Positions 27,525 to 39,130 of a DNA stretch of 64,000 nt are shown one piece after another. The stretch is taken from NCBI RefSeq assembly GCF_024586455.1, contig NC_065921.1, positions 11,501,401-11,565,400 of the forward strand. The letters are read 5' to 3'. Made by a program: the position numbers and the translations under genes. The notes below the pieces were generated by a model. That model ran no database searches and had not been told where the DNA came from. It saw only the letters and a list, made by a program, of their open reading frames with translations. Within the stretch, counting starts at the first letter, position 1. Every line of letters starts with the position of its first letter. This DNA comes from Bactrocera neohumeralis (Eukaryota > Arthropoda > Insecta > Diptera > Tephritidae).

Positions 27525-27747
27525 ACACCAGCACGCCCTGTACAGTAGTGTAGTTTTGCCTTGTTTTATTTGATTTTGATTTTCCTTTTTTGTTTACTGT
27601 TCGTATCAACACATGATACATTGTTATCGCTTGTCTGCATTTGTCTGTGTATAATTTAAGTTGTTAAAATATCGACTTTATAGCAAATACTTGATAAAAG
27701 TAGAATTTAAATATCAAAATTATGTATCATAATTTAGCTGAGTGATA

Positions 27748-27753
27748 AATAAA
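27748..27753 (+). terminator. Poly(A) signal AATAAA, gene A
   Basis: AATAAA lies 224 bp after the gene A stop codon. A second AATAAA-like word near 27820 could also be used. Confidence 0.6.
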
Positions 27754-27779
27754 GAAACAATGTAATTTAAGTTTATGTA

Positions 27780-28195
27780 TAAAGAAAAAGAAGAAGAATT
27801 AAAAATAATGTACAATAAAAAATATGAAATAATAGAAAAAAATAAAAAAAACATTACAAATTTTAATTGCGGTGTTTATTTAAAGAACTGGTGAGGGCTT
27901 GAAAACAATACGGCGGTTATACCAATGTTCAATTATGCTTTTCAAGCGCAATGTCAGCTGTTTTGCTGCTGTCATTCTAGCATGTATATAGTATGTGTTA
28001 TGTAAGGGCAAGGATAGCCGAAATCCTAAATTCATATCACAGAAATCTGCATATACTTCGTCCTGCCATAAGTTCTGTTACAAGTTAAGGACGTTAGAAA
28101 ACTGAAGACATAATTCAATTTTTCATAAAGTTAATTTTACTCAATTTCTCAGCTATGAATATTGCTTTTGAGCTACCGCTAGCTGATTGTCATTA
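27780..28195. other. Intergenic sequence between A and transposon block
   Basis: AT-rich sequence with A-runs. I see no gene or repeat boundary here. Confidence 0.5.
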
Positions 28196-28560
28196 TAGAG
28201 GGTGATTACGTTGAACTCTTGTGATAACATTTTTGCGTCTTTGCTTATTAGAAAATTTATCAACAGTGAACATTATTTTCTCTGTAAAAATTACACTTTT
28301 ATGGCTGTTTACCGCGTTTCAGGGAACATGTCGCTTGATTCGGTTGTAGGCCACTTGCGACGGTAGGATTTCATGCGGAGATCATCTCGAATAAGTCTTA
28401 ACATTAATCTAATCGCTAATATTCAATACCCTTTGTATAGTTTCGTGCGTTTCTAAGAAAATTTTGGCGAACGAGTTCACAAACAGTTTTTATGGCTGTG
28501 TGAGAACACTTCTTTTTCTGTCATAAACTGTAGACGCTTGGGAAATCTAGCAAAAGTGCA
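28195..28560 (-). pseudogene. Decayed Tc1/mariner-type transposase fragment
   Basis: Read on the minus strand, 28300-28205 gives VIFTEKIMFTVDKFSNKQ, resembling the block around the conserved DEK of IS630/Tc1/mariner transposases (family form F(T/S)DEKxF). The acidic residue is lost here. Further upstream on that strand, pieces such as FVNSFAKIFLETHETI are visible between stops. This is a remnant only. Confidence 0.4.
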
Positions 28561-28850
28561 CTAACATTCTCGAAATATTTAGCTTCTTTAGAAGCTCATA
28601 ATCAGCGCAATACGCCTTTTTTTAGCTCCTTCCTCCATTGTTAATAAGCGAATGCAGACACTAAACTGAGTATTATATATGAGTAGACACTGTGTACAAA
28701 TTATAGTTAAAGATAACGCCATTTTTGCTGAGAATTTGTTCTCGCTTTATGCATTGAACATTTTGTGACCGAATTTATGGCAAGGTCAAGTAGATTGTTT
28801 ATCTAATCATATCGTTTAATTAAATTCTGAGAATATAATCGTTATACATA

Positions 28851-29756
28851 CAAGGTTTGTTCCAAAGCAAATAGGACTTTCTGAATCCAGCGCTCTCTGG
28901 TGGCGCCATCTATATGACGACTAGTGCGTTAGAATCTGCTATCTTTATTGATTGTCTAGTAAGAATTTCATTATATTTCATTGATTAGAAGTGACGTTAT
29001 TGCGTTTTAAGTGTCAGTATGTTTGAGTTATTGGTGCGAAAAGGAGCTTCGAACAAAGAGCCAACATTACATTTTGTTTTGTTTTAAAATTGGTAAAACT
29101 TTTACCGAAACGTTTCAACTGATGAAACAAGTTTATGGCGATGATTGCCTATCCCGTAGCAGAGTGCACGAGTGGTTTCAACGCTTTCAAAGTGGTCGTG
29201 AGGAGATAAATTACGATCAACATGTGGGCCAATCAAAATCCGTGATCACCGGAAATTCCATCGAAACTGTGCGTGAATTCATCAAAAATCAGCTGAAGTC
29301 ATCATTGAAATTCATGGAAAGGGAATTGAACATCTCCGAAACATCGATTTATTGCATTTTGACCAAAACCAAACATTTGAGCTTACGAAAGGTGTGTGCA
29401 CGGTTTGTTTCGCACAAATTGATTGACGAAAATCACATTTTCACCATTAACCACTCCCCGTATTCACCTGATGTGGCACCGTGCGACTTCTTCCTTCTCG
29501 GAAAAATTCATTTTCCCATGAAAGGAAAGCGTTATGCAGACGTAGAGGCCATTCAAAACGCTTGCACCGGCATACTGGCGGCCATACTGGCCAACGAGCC
29601 AAAACACTCGTTCGACATGCTTTTGGACTGTGCAAAAAACTGTATTGAAGCAGAAGGAGACTATTTTGAATAAAATAAAATGATTTTGCCGAAAAAACCA
29701 TTTGTTCTGTTTTTTTTTGTTTGCTTTAAGTCCTGTTTACTTTGGAACACACCTTG
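28851..29756 (+). mobile_element. Mariner element (906 bp) with intact TIRs, internally deleted
   Basis: Ends are CAAGGTTTGTTCCAAAGCAA (left) and the inverse TTACTTTGGAACACACCTTG (right), followed inward by AGGAC/GTCCT. TA flanks both sides (28849-28850 and 29757-29758). It carries the shortened transposase frame at 29011-29673. It lies between genes A and B. Confidence 0.88.
29011..29673 (+). pseudogene. Mariner transposase, central catalytic part deleted
   Basis: A 220-aa open frame. The N-terminal helix-turn-helix region is recognisable (ETFQLMKQVYGDD, SRSRVHEWFQRFQSGREE), as is a second DNA-binding segment (LKSSLKFMERELNISETSIY). It then jumps at about residue 140 (ENHIF) straight to the C-terminal block HSPYSPDVAPCDFFLLGKI with the third catalytic Asp. 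The first two Asp residues of the DDD triad are absent, so it cannot be an active enzyme. Intact mariner transposases are about 345 aa. The reading frame survives the deletion. Upstream residues to about 20 are not mariner-like, so the original start was probably further on. Confidence 0.85.
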
Positions 29757-29909
29757 TATATATTGTATTGAAACTGTTGAAATAGTTTAAATTAACTTTC
29801 ATAATAATGGGACATATATATTTGGCCAGAATGTATTCATTCGAAACGCCATTTGTTTAATTTATTAACACATAGCGGCTTCTATTTTAAACCCTGTAAA
29901 ACTATTTTT

Positions 29910-30180
29910 ATCATACAAGGTTTACCAACAAGAACGACGTAATGTTAAAATGGAATAAAACACTCAATTTTGCTTTTTGTTTTTTTTTTTTTTTGTGTTA
30001 TGCAGATAATTTTATGCCATTTATGATGTGAACAAAGTGTTAACCAAATGGCACCAAGGACCCGTTGGCATATTTCCGCCCGTTTATGATAATTTTCGAT
30101 GACCCGGTGCAGCTTTTCAGCTGAAATTTCGGCCATAGCGCGCTGGTGCTAGCGTCTTCGAGCTCCCCGAATATTGCTGG
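29910..30180 (-). pseudogene. C-terminal fragment of a Tc1/mariner-like transposase
   Basis: On the minus strand from about 30136, MAEISAEKLHRVIENYHKRA resembles the last region of mariner-superfamily transposases that ends shortly after a histidine-rich turn. A TIR-like end (TACAAGGTTTACCAACAAGA) lies at 29915, so this is the 3' end of an element. The catalytic part is not seen. Confidence 0.5.
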
Positions 30181-30349
30181 TTGATTGGCTTGAAACTTTG
30201 ATTTAATATACATAGCTGCAGAAAAAATAACCTAGACTATTTATAACTAGGTCGCTATGCCTAACCGCGAGTAGTTGAAAGTTGGTTTAATATACAACTT
30301 GCTACTATGAGCAAAAAATAGTAAGACTTTGTTCATAGTTTTAAATTTC

Positions 30350-30990
30350 TTAACTTAATCTTGAAAATATATGTCGTCCCCTTTAAAGTAATCTCCCTTG
30401 TCCCCAATACACTTGTGCCAATGTTTTTTCTAATCTTCCAAACAGTTTTTGTAGTCAATTTTCGGAATAGCCTTCAATTCAAGTTTAATGTCTTCAATTG
30501 ACTCAAAATGGGTTTCCCGGAGCGGTCGTTTGAGTTTTCTGAAGAACCAGAACTCACACAGAGCTAATCACCCAAATACGGTGGTTACGCCACGCTATTG
30601 GTTGACAATTTGGCGAAAAACTACGAAGAATCACTGCAGTATTCGACGGTGCATTTTGGTGGTGCAAAAACCAAGAGTTGTCGGTTCATAATTTCGGTAT
30701 CTTTTTACCAAAAGCTTCACGGAAATGACGTAAGACACTCAAATAATATTTCTTTTTGACAGTTTGGCCACTCGGAAGTAATTCGGAGTGCACCACACCT
30801 CGATAATCGAAGAAAACTGTCATCATAACCATTATATCTGCTTTGACGTAGTTTTTCGTCTTCGGCTCACTTTTCCCACGACATTCGGCCGAGTGATTAT
30901 TTATTATTAGTTTATTTCTGAATCCTTAGCATAGATCGCCAGTAATAATACGTTTCATGGCATCTTAGTAGTCGGAAAGCATAGTTTCAC
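30350..30990 (-). pseudogene. Mariner transposase remnant, C-terminal half
   Basis: On the minus strand the pieces GIMTTVFFDYRGVVHSE..P, HHQNAPSNTAV, DLAPCDFWFF-like and KAIPKIDYKNCLEDWKKHWH can be read between frameshifts. They are characteristic of the mariner catalytic second half: the NAP block after the second Asp, PYSPDLAPCDF and the final ..GDYFEGD. This is a different subfamily from the element at 28851. Confidence 0.6.
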
Positions 30991-31723
30991 AAACGTTAAT
31001 GGATTATATACAGTTAAAAGGACGAAAAACTGCGAATTTTCCACAATTTTTTCTCAGAAAACTTTTAAATTTATTGATCCAAATATTTGACACATATTAT
31101 GATATCTTTTAACTGAATTTAAAACTTAAATTAGTAAAAATATTTATTTGGAAAGGAACTGCAGCTTATCTCCGGAAGTCTTCTCATAAAAACGTTTTGC
31201 GGTGACCATTATACATATCTCTGAACTGGATCCGCTGAAATGAAGAAACCAAACAGATTTCGTTAAAGTAATATTTAATCCAATAAATAATCTTAATTAA
31301 TTAAGAAATAAGCAAAATAATTTTTTTAGACAAAACGTTTCGGCACCAGAGACGGTTCGGTTTGCAGTGCAGCTACTACGAACCTGTTCCGTAAAATTTG
31401 ATCTTAAGGTAATGAAAAATAAAAATTCTATTGCAACTTAATTTTCCAAAACTTCTGTTTCTGAAATTCTATGCTTTAATTCCTTACTTCTTTTTTCAAT
31501 TTAAAAGACAACTTTCGAAAAAAATAAAAATAAAATAAATTATTCAGCAAAAAACAAAAGCGCACACATAACACAAATAAATTTCGCTACGAAAATTAAA
31601 AGAAATAGTTCCATATAAGCAAAATTCCGATTGCTTTCGAGAAGCAAATGAGTATGAATTTCATTTCGTTGGAGCACTGTTAAGAAAAGATCATATCTTA
31701 AACTGAATCATTAATCTTTGCAG

Positions 31724-33349
31724 CTCACTTTGGTGTTCGGCATCTGCAAATGCTCCTGCTCTTCGGCACAATGTGTGTTGTGTATGCGCTGCGCGTTAAT
31801 CTCTCGGTAGCGATCGTTGTGATGACAGATAAGACGTCAAATCCCGACTTCGAAGTGATATAAAATCTTGCTGACGGTTGCTTTCTCTCAAATATTGTAA
31901 CCGCATCGTTTTCTCCCTATTTTATAGGAATACAATTGGAATGAACATATCAAGGGTTTGCTGCTAAGTTCCTTCTTCATCGGCTATGTCACCTCACAAG
32001 TGCCTTCCGGCTATTTATCACGCCGATGCGGTGGCAAATTATTGCTGCTCATCAGCCTTGTCAGTTGCTCGTTGTTGGCCATATTGACGCCATTATGTGC
32101 AGCTATCGGTAACTGGCAGCTGGTGCTGGCCTCACGCATAGTACAGGGCGTATTTCAGGGCACCGTATTTCCCTCAACGCACACAATACTTTCGCAGTGG
32201 TCGCCGGTGGAAGAGCGCGGTCTAATGAGTTCGTGCACATATTCGGGCTGTCAGTTTGGTACGTTCGTTATGTTGGGCAGTAGTGGCGTGATTGCTGCCT
32301 CGCGTTTAGGTTGGCCTGGTATTTTCTACATATCCGGCAGTGTCGGTTTACTATGGGCCGCCATATTCAAGTGTTTCGGTTGCAGTTCACCGAAAGAGTG
32401 CCGTCACTTATCGGAGCGTGAACGCGAACTTATCACCTCACACTGGGGCACTTCGGAGCTGCAGTTTAGGCGCCGATCAATGCATCCACCGTGGACAGAA
32501 TTCTTCAAGTCATGCCCCTTTTGGGCGCTCATGACTGTGCACTGTACTAATAATTGGGGCCTCTGGACTTTGCTCACCTATATGCCGGTGTATGTGAAAA
32601 ATATCTTGAATATGGACATACAGAATAATGCACTCTCATCTGCTCTGCCATACTTTTCAATGTGGGTGCTCAGTTTCGTATTTACGGCGTTGTCCATGTG
32701 GTTCAAGAAACGCCAATGGATGTCTTTGAATACAAATAGAAAGCTCTTTAACACCATCGGTCATGGTACACCGGCAATAACGCTAATTGCGCTCGGCTAT
32801 GTGAATGCGGATCATGTCATCGCTGCAGTTGCTTTACTCACGATAACGGTTGGTGTTAGCTCGGCTTCGTATTTGGGTTATCAAATCAATCATATTGACT
32901 TATCACCGAACTTTGCTGGCATCCTAATGGGCATTTCGAATTGTTTAGCCAACATAACGGGAATTGTGGCGCCGCTAACAGTGGCATTGATAGTCACCAA
33001 TGAGGTAGGTTCTGTTACTCAACGTGGAAGACTCACTTGTCGCACTAATGACAACAAAATTTGCTGGCTGAAGTCGTAATTAGCTCGAAAGAGACAAAAC
33101 ACATTTTTTCCACAACAAGAGTTGTTAATTTAGTTTAGATCTGATGATTCCTAAAAATCCTAACCTCACTCACTCATCTTTCAATTGAAAAATATATATT
33201 AATGGCGTAATCCCTTTATTTTATAGAAATCCGTTGAGCAATGGCGTATAGTGTTCTTTTTGGCCTCGTCCCTCTACATTCTGGGCAATACGGTGTTTCT
33301 CGTTTTTGGTGATTGCAACGTACAACCATGGAATGATCCAGCTGATTAG
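31724..33349 (+). CDS. Gene B: SLC17-family MFS transporter, 5' exon not found
   Basis: Coding exons seen are 31724-31854, 31928-33004 and 33227-33349, with acceptors TTTGCAG, TTTATAG and TTTATAG and donors GTGATA and GTAGGT. They give about 443 aa. The first visible exon starts in the middle of a codon (phase 1), as in gene A, so a short upstream exon is needed. I could not identify it in the transposon-rich DNA upstream. Motifs: GVRHLQ, RVNLSVAIVVM, SSFFIGYVTSQVPSG, PSTHTILSQWSPVEERG and NHIDLSPNFAG. The usual GGxLxxRFGGK loop is SGYLSRRCGGK. The central loop is rich in basic residues (LQFRRRSMHPPW) and the C-terminal tail is very short (WNDPAD). It is as close to A as to the C-F group by eye. 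Confidence 0.85.
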
Positions 33350-33499
33350 TTCTAAACGACTTTATTCCACATTAATATAAGTGCGTTCTTAAATACGTGG
33401 AAATCCTGTGGAATTTATAAGCGACCCATAAAATTAAGCATTTAAATTAGGTGTAAATCATATATGTATGTATAAATTAATGTAAATTTGTCTCTGTTA

Positions 33500-33505
33500 A
33501 ATAAA
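33500..33505 (+). terminator. Poly(A) signal AATAAA, gene B
   Basis: AATAAA lies 151 bp after the gene B stop, in a T/A-rich 3'UTR. Confidence 0.6.
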
Positions 33506-33799
33506 CTCCAGTGCCTAGCTCATTGTGACTTAACATAAAATGGCAAATGATCTATCAAGTTCGCACTATCACGGGCGTTTAGACTAGGTAAATAGAAATA
33601 ATTGTTGTTACAAGCAAATACCGGTAAGTATGCGTCGATAAAATGTAAGCATTCAAGCAGATTTCGTTTAACTGCAATCTGTACAGGGATCGCCATGAGG
33701 TTCCTTGAAAACTCTTTTAAGAGATATACATTTAGTTCAGTATGCCATAATACTAATGTATTTTCGAATATGCTCGTAAGCATCGATTAACCGTTCCAT

Positions 33800-34422
33800 T
33801 GTTTTTTCCAAGAGCTGTTCCTGAATTCTACGTCGATATTCGAGATTTCGCGTCTAAAACCATGCTACAATGCTGCCGTCTATTAGATATATATTCCTCA
33901 AAAAGCCTGTAGGAAACGATGCTCACTGTCTTTTTAGCCTTCAAAGGCATCGTCCACCATGAATTTGTTCTTCCTGGACAAATCGTCAACGCCAAGTTTT
34001 CCGTGGAAGTCCTCAAGAGACTCAAACGAAGCGGGTCCGACAAGACATCGCAGCCGATTGGAAGTTGCAATATGACAGTTACCCGGCTCACACCAGCTTT
34101 CTTGTGAATAGCTACCTAACCAAGGTCGGCATCCCAACGCTTCTGCAGCCGCCCTACAGCCCAGATGTGGCCCCTAGGACTTCTTTTTGTTTCCTTGCTT
34201 GAAAAGACCGATGAATGAGGGGAGCAAAGCAGCGTGCACCTGGGTTCTCAAGGCTTTTTCGAAGAATGTCTTCCGTGATGCCTTTAATACTTCGAAATCG
34301 CGCTGGCAGCACTGCATCGACGCAGAGTGAGCCTATTTTGAATGTTGTTAAAGAATTGTAACGATTGATTCAATAATTTTTTTAAATCGACTCAGTCCTA
34401 TTACTTTCCGGACAAACTCTAT
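33800..34422 (+). pseudogene. Mariner transposase remnant with 3' TIR
   Basis: On the + strand, pieces in shifting frames read GIVHHEFVLPGQIVNAKFSV, PAHTSFLVNSYLTKVGIPTL, PPYSPDVAP and SRWQHCIDAE.AYFE, the second half of a mariner transposase including the third catalytic Asp. The 3' end GTCCTATTACTTTCCGGACA then AACTCT at 34396-34420 looks like a terminal repeat. Several frameshifts are present. No intact 5' end is seen. Confidence 0.65.
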
Positions 34423-34429
34423 ATATACG

Positions 34430-34755
34430 CAAGCAGCTCTTTATTTGCTTATCTTGGCCTTAAATCTTTTCTCCTCTTCCCACTAGCAACAAAAAGTTAT
34501 AAATAGAGTTAAAAGAGTTAAAAGAGTTAGAGCTTGAGGCTAACGCTACATGACAATTATGATACTAACAACAATATTTGCTAATTGTAAATATTTAACG
34601 TAGTTTATATTTGACTGAGATTGAAAAATTTTATATAATTCAATGTAAATTTGTAAATTCACACGAGAAGAAAGTCAACCAGATAAGGAAATGCAGCTAA
34701 ACGCATTCAGTTTTAATTGTAGCTCCGAGCAGTAAACATTAGTAAAGTTCTGATA
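34430..34755 (+). promoter_or_regulatory. Upstream region and leader of gene C
   Basis: The last 70 bp before the C start codon (CAGTTTTAATTGTAGCTCCG then AGCAGTAAACATTAGTAAAG) are nearly the same before D0, D, E and F. Weaker similarity extends about 200 bp upstream. This shared block probably holds the promoter and 5'UTR copied with each gene. No TATA box is obvious. GTTAAAAGA repeats (34508-34530) lie upstream. Confidence 0.55.
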
Positions 34756-36406
34756 ATGGTGTCGAAGGATATTAGCGCTGAGAATGCTGGTGAGAATGCC
34801 GCTGAAACTTTCGACGACACCATGTTTAACCGATTGTTTTATATTTTCAATAGGTCCGAAAGTGGGCGTGCGGCATTTGCAAAGTATGTTGATATTTTTT
34901 GGTTTGTGTGTGGCGTTTATGCAACGCGTCAATCTCTCAGTGGCCATTGTGGCGATGATGGATCGTAATTCAACAAATCCAGATTTTCCGGTGCGTCCAT
35001 AATTTTTCAATTAGTTTTCTTAATTATAACAGTTATTGTCTACGATATACAAATAGGAGTATAGCTGGTCGGAGCAAACCAAGTCGCTGCTATTAAGTAG
35101 CTTCTTTTGGGGCTATTTCCTTACGCAGATACCAGGCGGTCAGCTGGCGCAGCGTTTCGGCGGTAAAAAAATGTTGTTCTTCAGTGTCGGCGTTTCAGCA
35201 TTTCTCGCCTTATTCACGCCCTACAGCGCTCAATTGGGTGATTGGCAATTCATTTGCGCTTTACGATTTCTGCAAGGTTTCTGTCAAGGTTCCTTATATC
35301 CTTCAACGCATACGATTTTAGCCCGATGGGCGCCACCAGCTGAACGCGGTATACTTGCAACAATTTGCTTTTCCGGCTCGCAATTCGGCACGATCATCAT
35401 ATTGAGTATTAGTGGCACTTTAGCCGCTTCGAAGTATGGATGGCCGAGCATTTTCTATATTTCGGGTGGTTGTGGCATTATCTGGGCGTTTGTGTGGCTG
35501 TTGTGGGGCGCTGATTCTCCACGTCAATCCAAATTAATTACACCAAAGGAGCAATATTACATTGAATCAGCAATAGAAGTGATCTCAAAGAGTGAGGATG
35601 ATGCCACTTCAGTGAAGTTGCCCACACCTTGGTTGAGCATATTCACATCCTTGCCATTTTGGGTGCTACTCATCGCCAATTGTGCCTACAATTGGGGCTA
35701 TTGGACATTGATGACACAAATACCCTCGTACATAAAGAATGTTTTCGACAAGGATATCAAGAGTAATGCCTTACTTTCCGCCCTACCATATGCCGCTAGT
35801 CTTGTACTCGGTTTGTGTTTCTGTGCCCTTGCCCAGGTACTGCTGTCAGCGAAGGTGTTGAGCACAAATGCTAGTCGCAAGATCTTTAACACAATCGGTA
35901 TGTGGATACCGGCGGCAGCCGCAATTGCGCTGGGGTTTGTTGATGCCAATAGCGCTGATTTGGCCGTTATTCTACTTACTGTGGCTGTGGGCACCAACTC
36001 AGCAACATTTTTGGGTGGATTTGTGAATCACATTGACTTATCGCCGAATTTCGCCGGCACACTGATGGGCATTACAAACTGCGCCGCTAATGGGATGAGC
36101 ATTATTGCACCATTAGTTGTTGGCGTCATTGTGACAGACACGGTGAGTAGCTCAACAATAGCAGACGCAAATTTAATACTAACTCACAACAACTAATTAC
36201 AGACAAACCCAAATCAGTGGCGCTTAATATTCTACGTTATGGCATTCTACTATTTTATTGGCAATTTACTGTTTATAACTTTGGGTAGCACTAAATTGCA
36301 GCCGTGGAACGAGCCGGTGAAACGAGACACAGATCATGAGCATATCAAATTTCAAGTCGTAGTAGATAACCGGGAGCATAAATTATCAAAACTTGAATCT
36401 AGTTAA
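34756..36406 (+). CDS. Gene C: SLC17-family MFS transporter, complete, 4 exons
   Basis: Exons 34756-34789, 34854-34990, 35057-36142 and 36203-36406 give 486 aa. Introns are 64, 66 and 60 bp in phases 1, 0, 0. The first donor GCTG|GTGAGA joins to GTCCGAAAG to give ENAGPKVGVRHLQ, the cleanest first-exon join in the young cluster. Motifs: RVNLSVAIVAMMDRNSTNPD with an N-glycosylation sequon (NST) in the TM1-TM2 loop, SSFFWGYFLTQIPGGQLAQR, PSTHT (H142) and NHIDLSPNFAGTLMGITN. The tail ends LESS. It probably transports organic or inorganic anions, as in the family; substrate and membrane are unknown. With an intact exon 1 donor and all signature residues, it is the best model for the ancestral form of C-F. 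Confidence 0.93.
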
Positions 36407-36461
36407 GTGAACAAAAATATATAGAATGATGAAAGGATCTACAGAAAGTATTAGATATAAG

Positions 36462-36467
36462 AATAAA
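36462..36467 (+). terminator. Poly(A) signal AATAAA, gene C
   Basis: AATAAA lies 56 bp after the gene C stop codon, followed by T-rich sequence. Confidence 0.65.
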
Positions 36468-36469
36468 CA

Positions 36470-37335
36470 TTTTTATATTTTTCCTTCGTTATACCTAAAA
36501 CTGTTCGAGATAGATATTGAGTGGTTTATATGTATATAAATGATCAGGCTGCGCTAAGGAGTTGAAATCCGCGCGGCTGCTTATATGTGTTTCTGAAATG
36601 GTGTTGAAGGTGGCCGGAATACCTTCATTTCCTAGGCCCAGATACCCAGAAAATGTCGTTAAGCAAAAAATTATAAATTACTGTAATTAAGTCACAAAGC
36701 AAGATATAAAACTGTAATATGGTACAAGGCATTGAAGTAGTTTTTAAAGGTGGACATGGCCACGTCTCTTATAAGTTTATTTTTATGTCTCATAAGCTAC
36801 TAAAGCTATATCACAGAGCCTTGCTGAGGAGAAGTTCTGTTAGCATCTTCTCATTATTGGTGAAACTGGAGAAAATCCGTTGATAATTCTGGCTACTTCC
36901 GATCTTAAGGTTATTTTGAAACTGCGTAAAGCGCGATACTCACGAAATTTGTATGCCAGAAGCATTAAGTTTTACAAAGAGTTTCCTTATCTCTTACCCA
37001 AAAATGGTTTAACACAGACAATCTAATGCCGGCTATGAGGACTTCAATGTCTACATATGTCTGACGTTGCGCCAAAAATATCGGGCAACCTATAAGAATT
37101 ATTAGTGAAATTCTAGGAACATATTTTTTTTTGATAACTTTAAGCGGTAGTGTTAGAAATTGGCAACAACGAGGCTCTAACCGCCATGTACTTAATACAA
37201 AGTGCTCGAATTACAAATTGACTTTATACCATACCAGTACTTCGCTAAAGTCATTTTAATGAAATTAAGGAATCACATTTTTATTATGACACAGATAACC
37301 ATAACACACTTATGTATTCATTTCGAAATTCCAGT
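36470..37335. other. Intergenic sequence after gene C
   Basis: No gene is supported. The phrase ATATAAATGATCAGGCTG near 36534 resembles the tail of the interspersed repeat at 63540-63720, so decayed repeat sequence is likely. Confidence 0.45.
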
Positions 37336-38680
37336 CGACCTTATCCCGCATATATAGACCAATAGTTGGGATATTTTAAGAAAATTGATGGAGCTTGTTT
37401 TTCTATCAACGGTGCATCTTCGTACACAAAATAGATAAAAATAAGTAAAAATAAATCCGAGACCTCATCTAACTAACAAACAAGTTACAAGAATATGAAA
37501 TGTTCAGTTATACTTGAACTTAGCTCTTCCTTACTTGTTTTCACTAACATTGTCTGGTCGTTGTTAATTTTTGAACCAATCCTACGCGACACAGCGTGTA
37601 GATCCTTACATTTTGCTCGCATGTCGGAGTGTTTTACAGGCAATAAGCGAATGTCAACGGCATATGTGAGATTTCTCTGCGCTTGCATCTGTGGAACTCT
37701 GTACAAAGCCACCGACAAGCTACATAGGCATTAAGCTTCTCAGGATTTCCTCCATTTCTAGAGTTGAAGAGTCGACTGCAATTTGTCCTTTAACTCGTCA
37801 ATGATATGTAGGGTGTTAATTTGGTCAACACATGTACGACTCGGGCGAAATCCGACTTATTGCTTTCTAAGAGATTTTTCAAGTTTTTAATTATTCCGAT
37901 TTAAAAATTTACTGAACCTTGTAAAAAATAGAGAGGGAATTATAATTCCGGGATAGTTTTACATTGAAAAATATCGCCACTATTTGGGAGAACGATCAAA
38001 ATGTCCTTACCGTTGGTACCTCCTTTTTAATCTAGTTGTAGTGTTGGGCAGCTAGGCTGTAAAGTGCTGGTGCTGCTGGTGCTCGTTTGTCTCTCTTTGG
38101 CTCTGGTTTACGCCCCTAGCACTTGTTTGCTCATTGTTGTCCGAACTCACTTTTGTATGGATAAGGTAGTCACTCCGTATTCCCGTTCTGCTATATGGTG
38201 CAGAGGCAAGGGCGATGACAACATCTGATGAGTCTCTGGTTCTTGGTCAGTTCGGAAAGATCGTTGGGTAATGGCTGTGTGGTGTCTTCATGGGTAGTGT
38301 AGGGTTGTGTGTATTAGTATGTGGTGTTTTCGTGAGTGGATTGTGTTAGTGTGATGTATTGGCGTACAGTGCAGTGCATTGAGGGGGAGGCTTAGCTCAA
38401 GCAGTCATCCTTTTCAGAACTCTTCCATCTCTTATATACTCTAAAATTGTGATCGAAAATTGATTTTTTCTTTCCCATCGTTTTAATAAAGATAGCGGCT
38501 AGACGCCTGGCCAGAATGGGAGCTTCCTTAAGAAAGTGCTCTGGGGTAAGGGCTGCGATCTCTGAAGGAACTTGAGAGAGTGTTGTGGGTAGCCATGAGT
38601 TGAAAACGGCTTCAATTCGAATTAATATTGTAGTGAACTGTACAAAATTAAAGTTGGTTCTTTGGGGAGCGCACTTTTGT
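37336..38680 (-). repeat. Intergenic duplicated block, copy 1 (LINE plus BEL-like debris)
   Basis: This block is repeated at 45129-46410 in the same orientation with many substitutions and small indels. Shared words include CGGTGCATCTTCGTACACAA-type sequence, TCGCATGTCGGAGTGTTTTA, GGTGTTAATTTGGTCAACAC and CTCTTTGGCTCTGGTTTACG. On the minus strand 37490-37870 is a decayed LINE reverse transcriptase: ARVVHVLTKL from the FRPxRxCxDQI block, and AVDIRLLPVKHSDMRAKC from the YADD block with D changed to V. The block precedes D0 just as its twin precedes E. Confidence 0.75.
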
Positions 38681-38772
38681 ATAATCTCAGGAGAGACTTG
38701 TTTAACAAAATTCACAAACTGGTCTTCAGTGGCTCTTTGGGCTACAATGAAGAATTTGCTGTTATCGCTCAT
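38392..38772 (-). pseudogene. BEL/Pao-like polyprotein C-terminal fragment
   Basis: A 126-aa minus-strand frame with IRIEAVFNSWLP, ALTPEHFLKEAPI and a WK-rich end. The BEL/Pao retrotransposon integrase tail has the order (T/Q)IEAxLNSRPL, then LTPGHFLIG, then a WKRW-type region, and this fragment matches that order. Protease, RT and the integrase catalytic core are absent. It is a remnant in the duplicated block. Confidence 0.55.
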
Positions 38773-38779
38773 TAATTTT

Positions 38780-39130
38780 GATGAGAAGCTACGTCAACGG
38801 ACGAAGCGAGCAAATGCCGTGAGAAAAGTCTCCTTTGTCAGATTACCACAAAAACACACAGTTAAAAGCATGAACTATTCACCCTGCAATTATATTAACT
38901 GACTGTATATATTTTCAGAAAAATACTTTTCTTGATAAAGTTTCCAAGGTCATTAAACTTCAATATATGTACGCCTAATATCATATATGAATGAAGATCC
39001 ATATTGTGGGATACTAGCTAAGATTTTTCATTAAATTTCTTTTGCTGTTCTCCTGAGATGCCAAGAATGCAAATAGGGCACCAATTTAAAGCTTGAGATC
39101 AGCGCTATCTGACAATGATGATACTAATGA
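38780..39130. other. Intergenic sequence, nothing recognised
   Basis: No gene or clear repeat was seen. GCTTGAGATCAGCGCTATCT near 39090 also occurs before gene E (46695), so duplicated flank begins about here. Confidence 0.45.

Noticed and set aside
34756..34968. Unspliced reading of gene C exon 1 into TM1 (70 codons)
   Set aside because: It reads through a clear 64-bp intron. The spliced form gives the conserved GPKVGVRHLQ.
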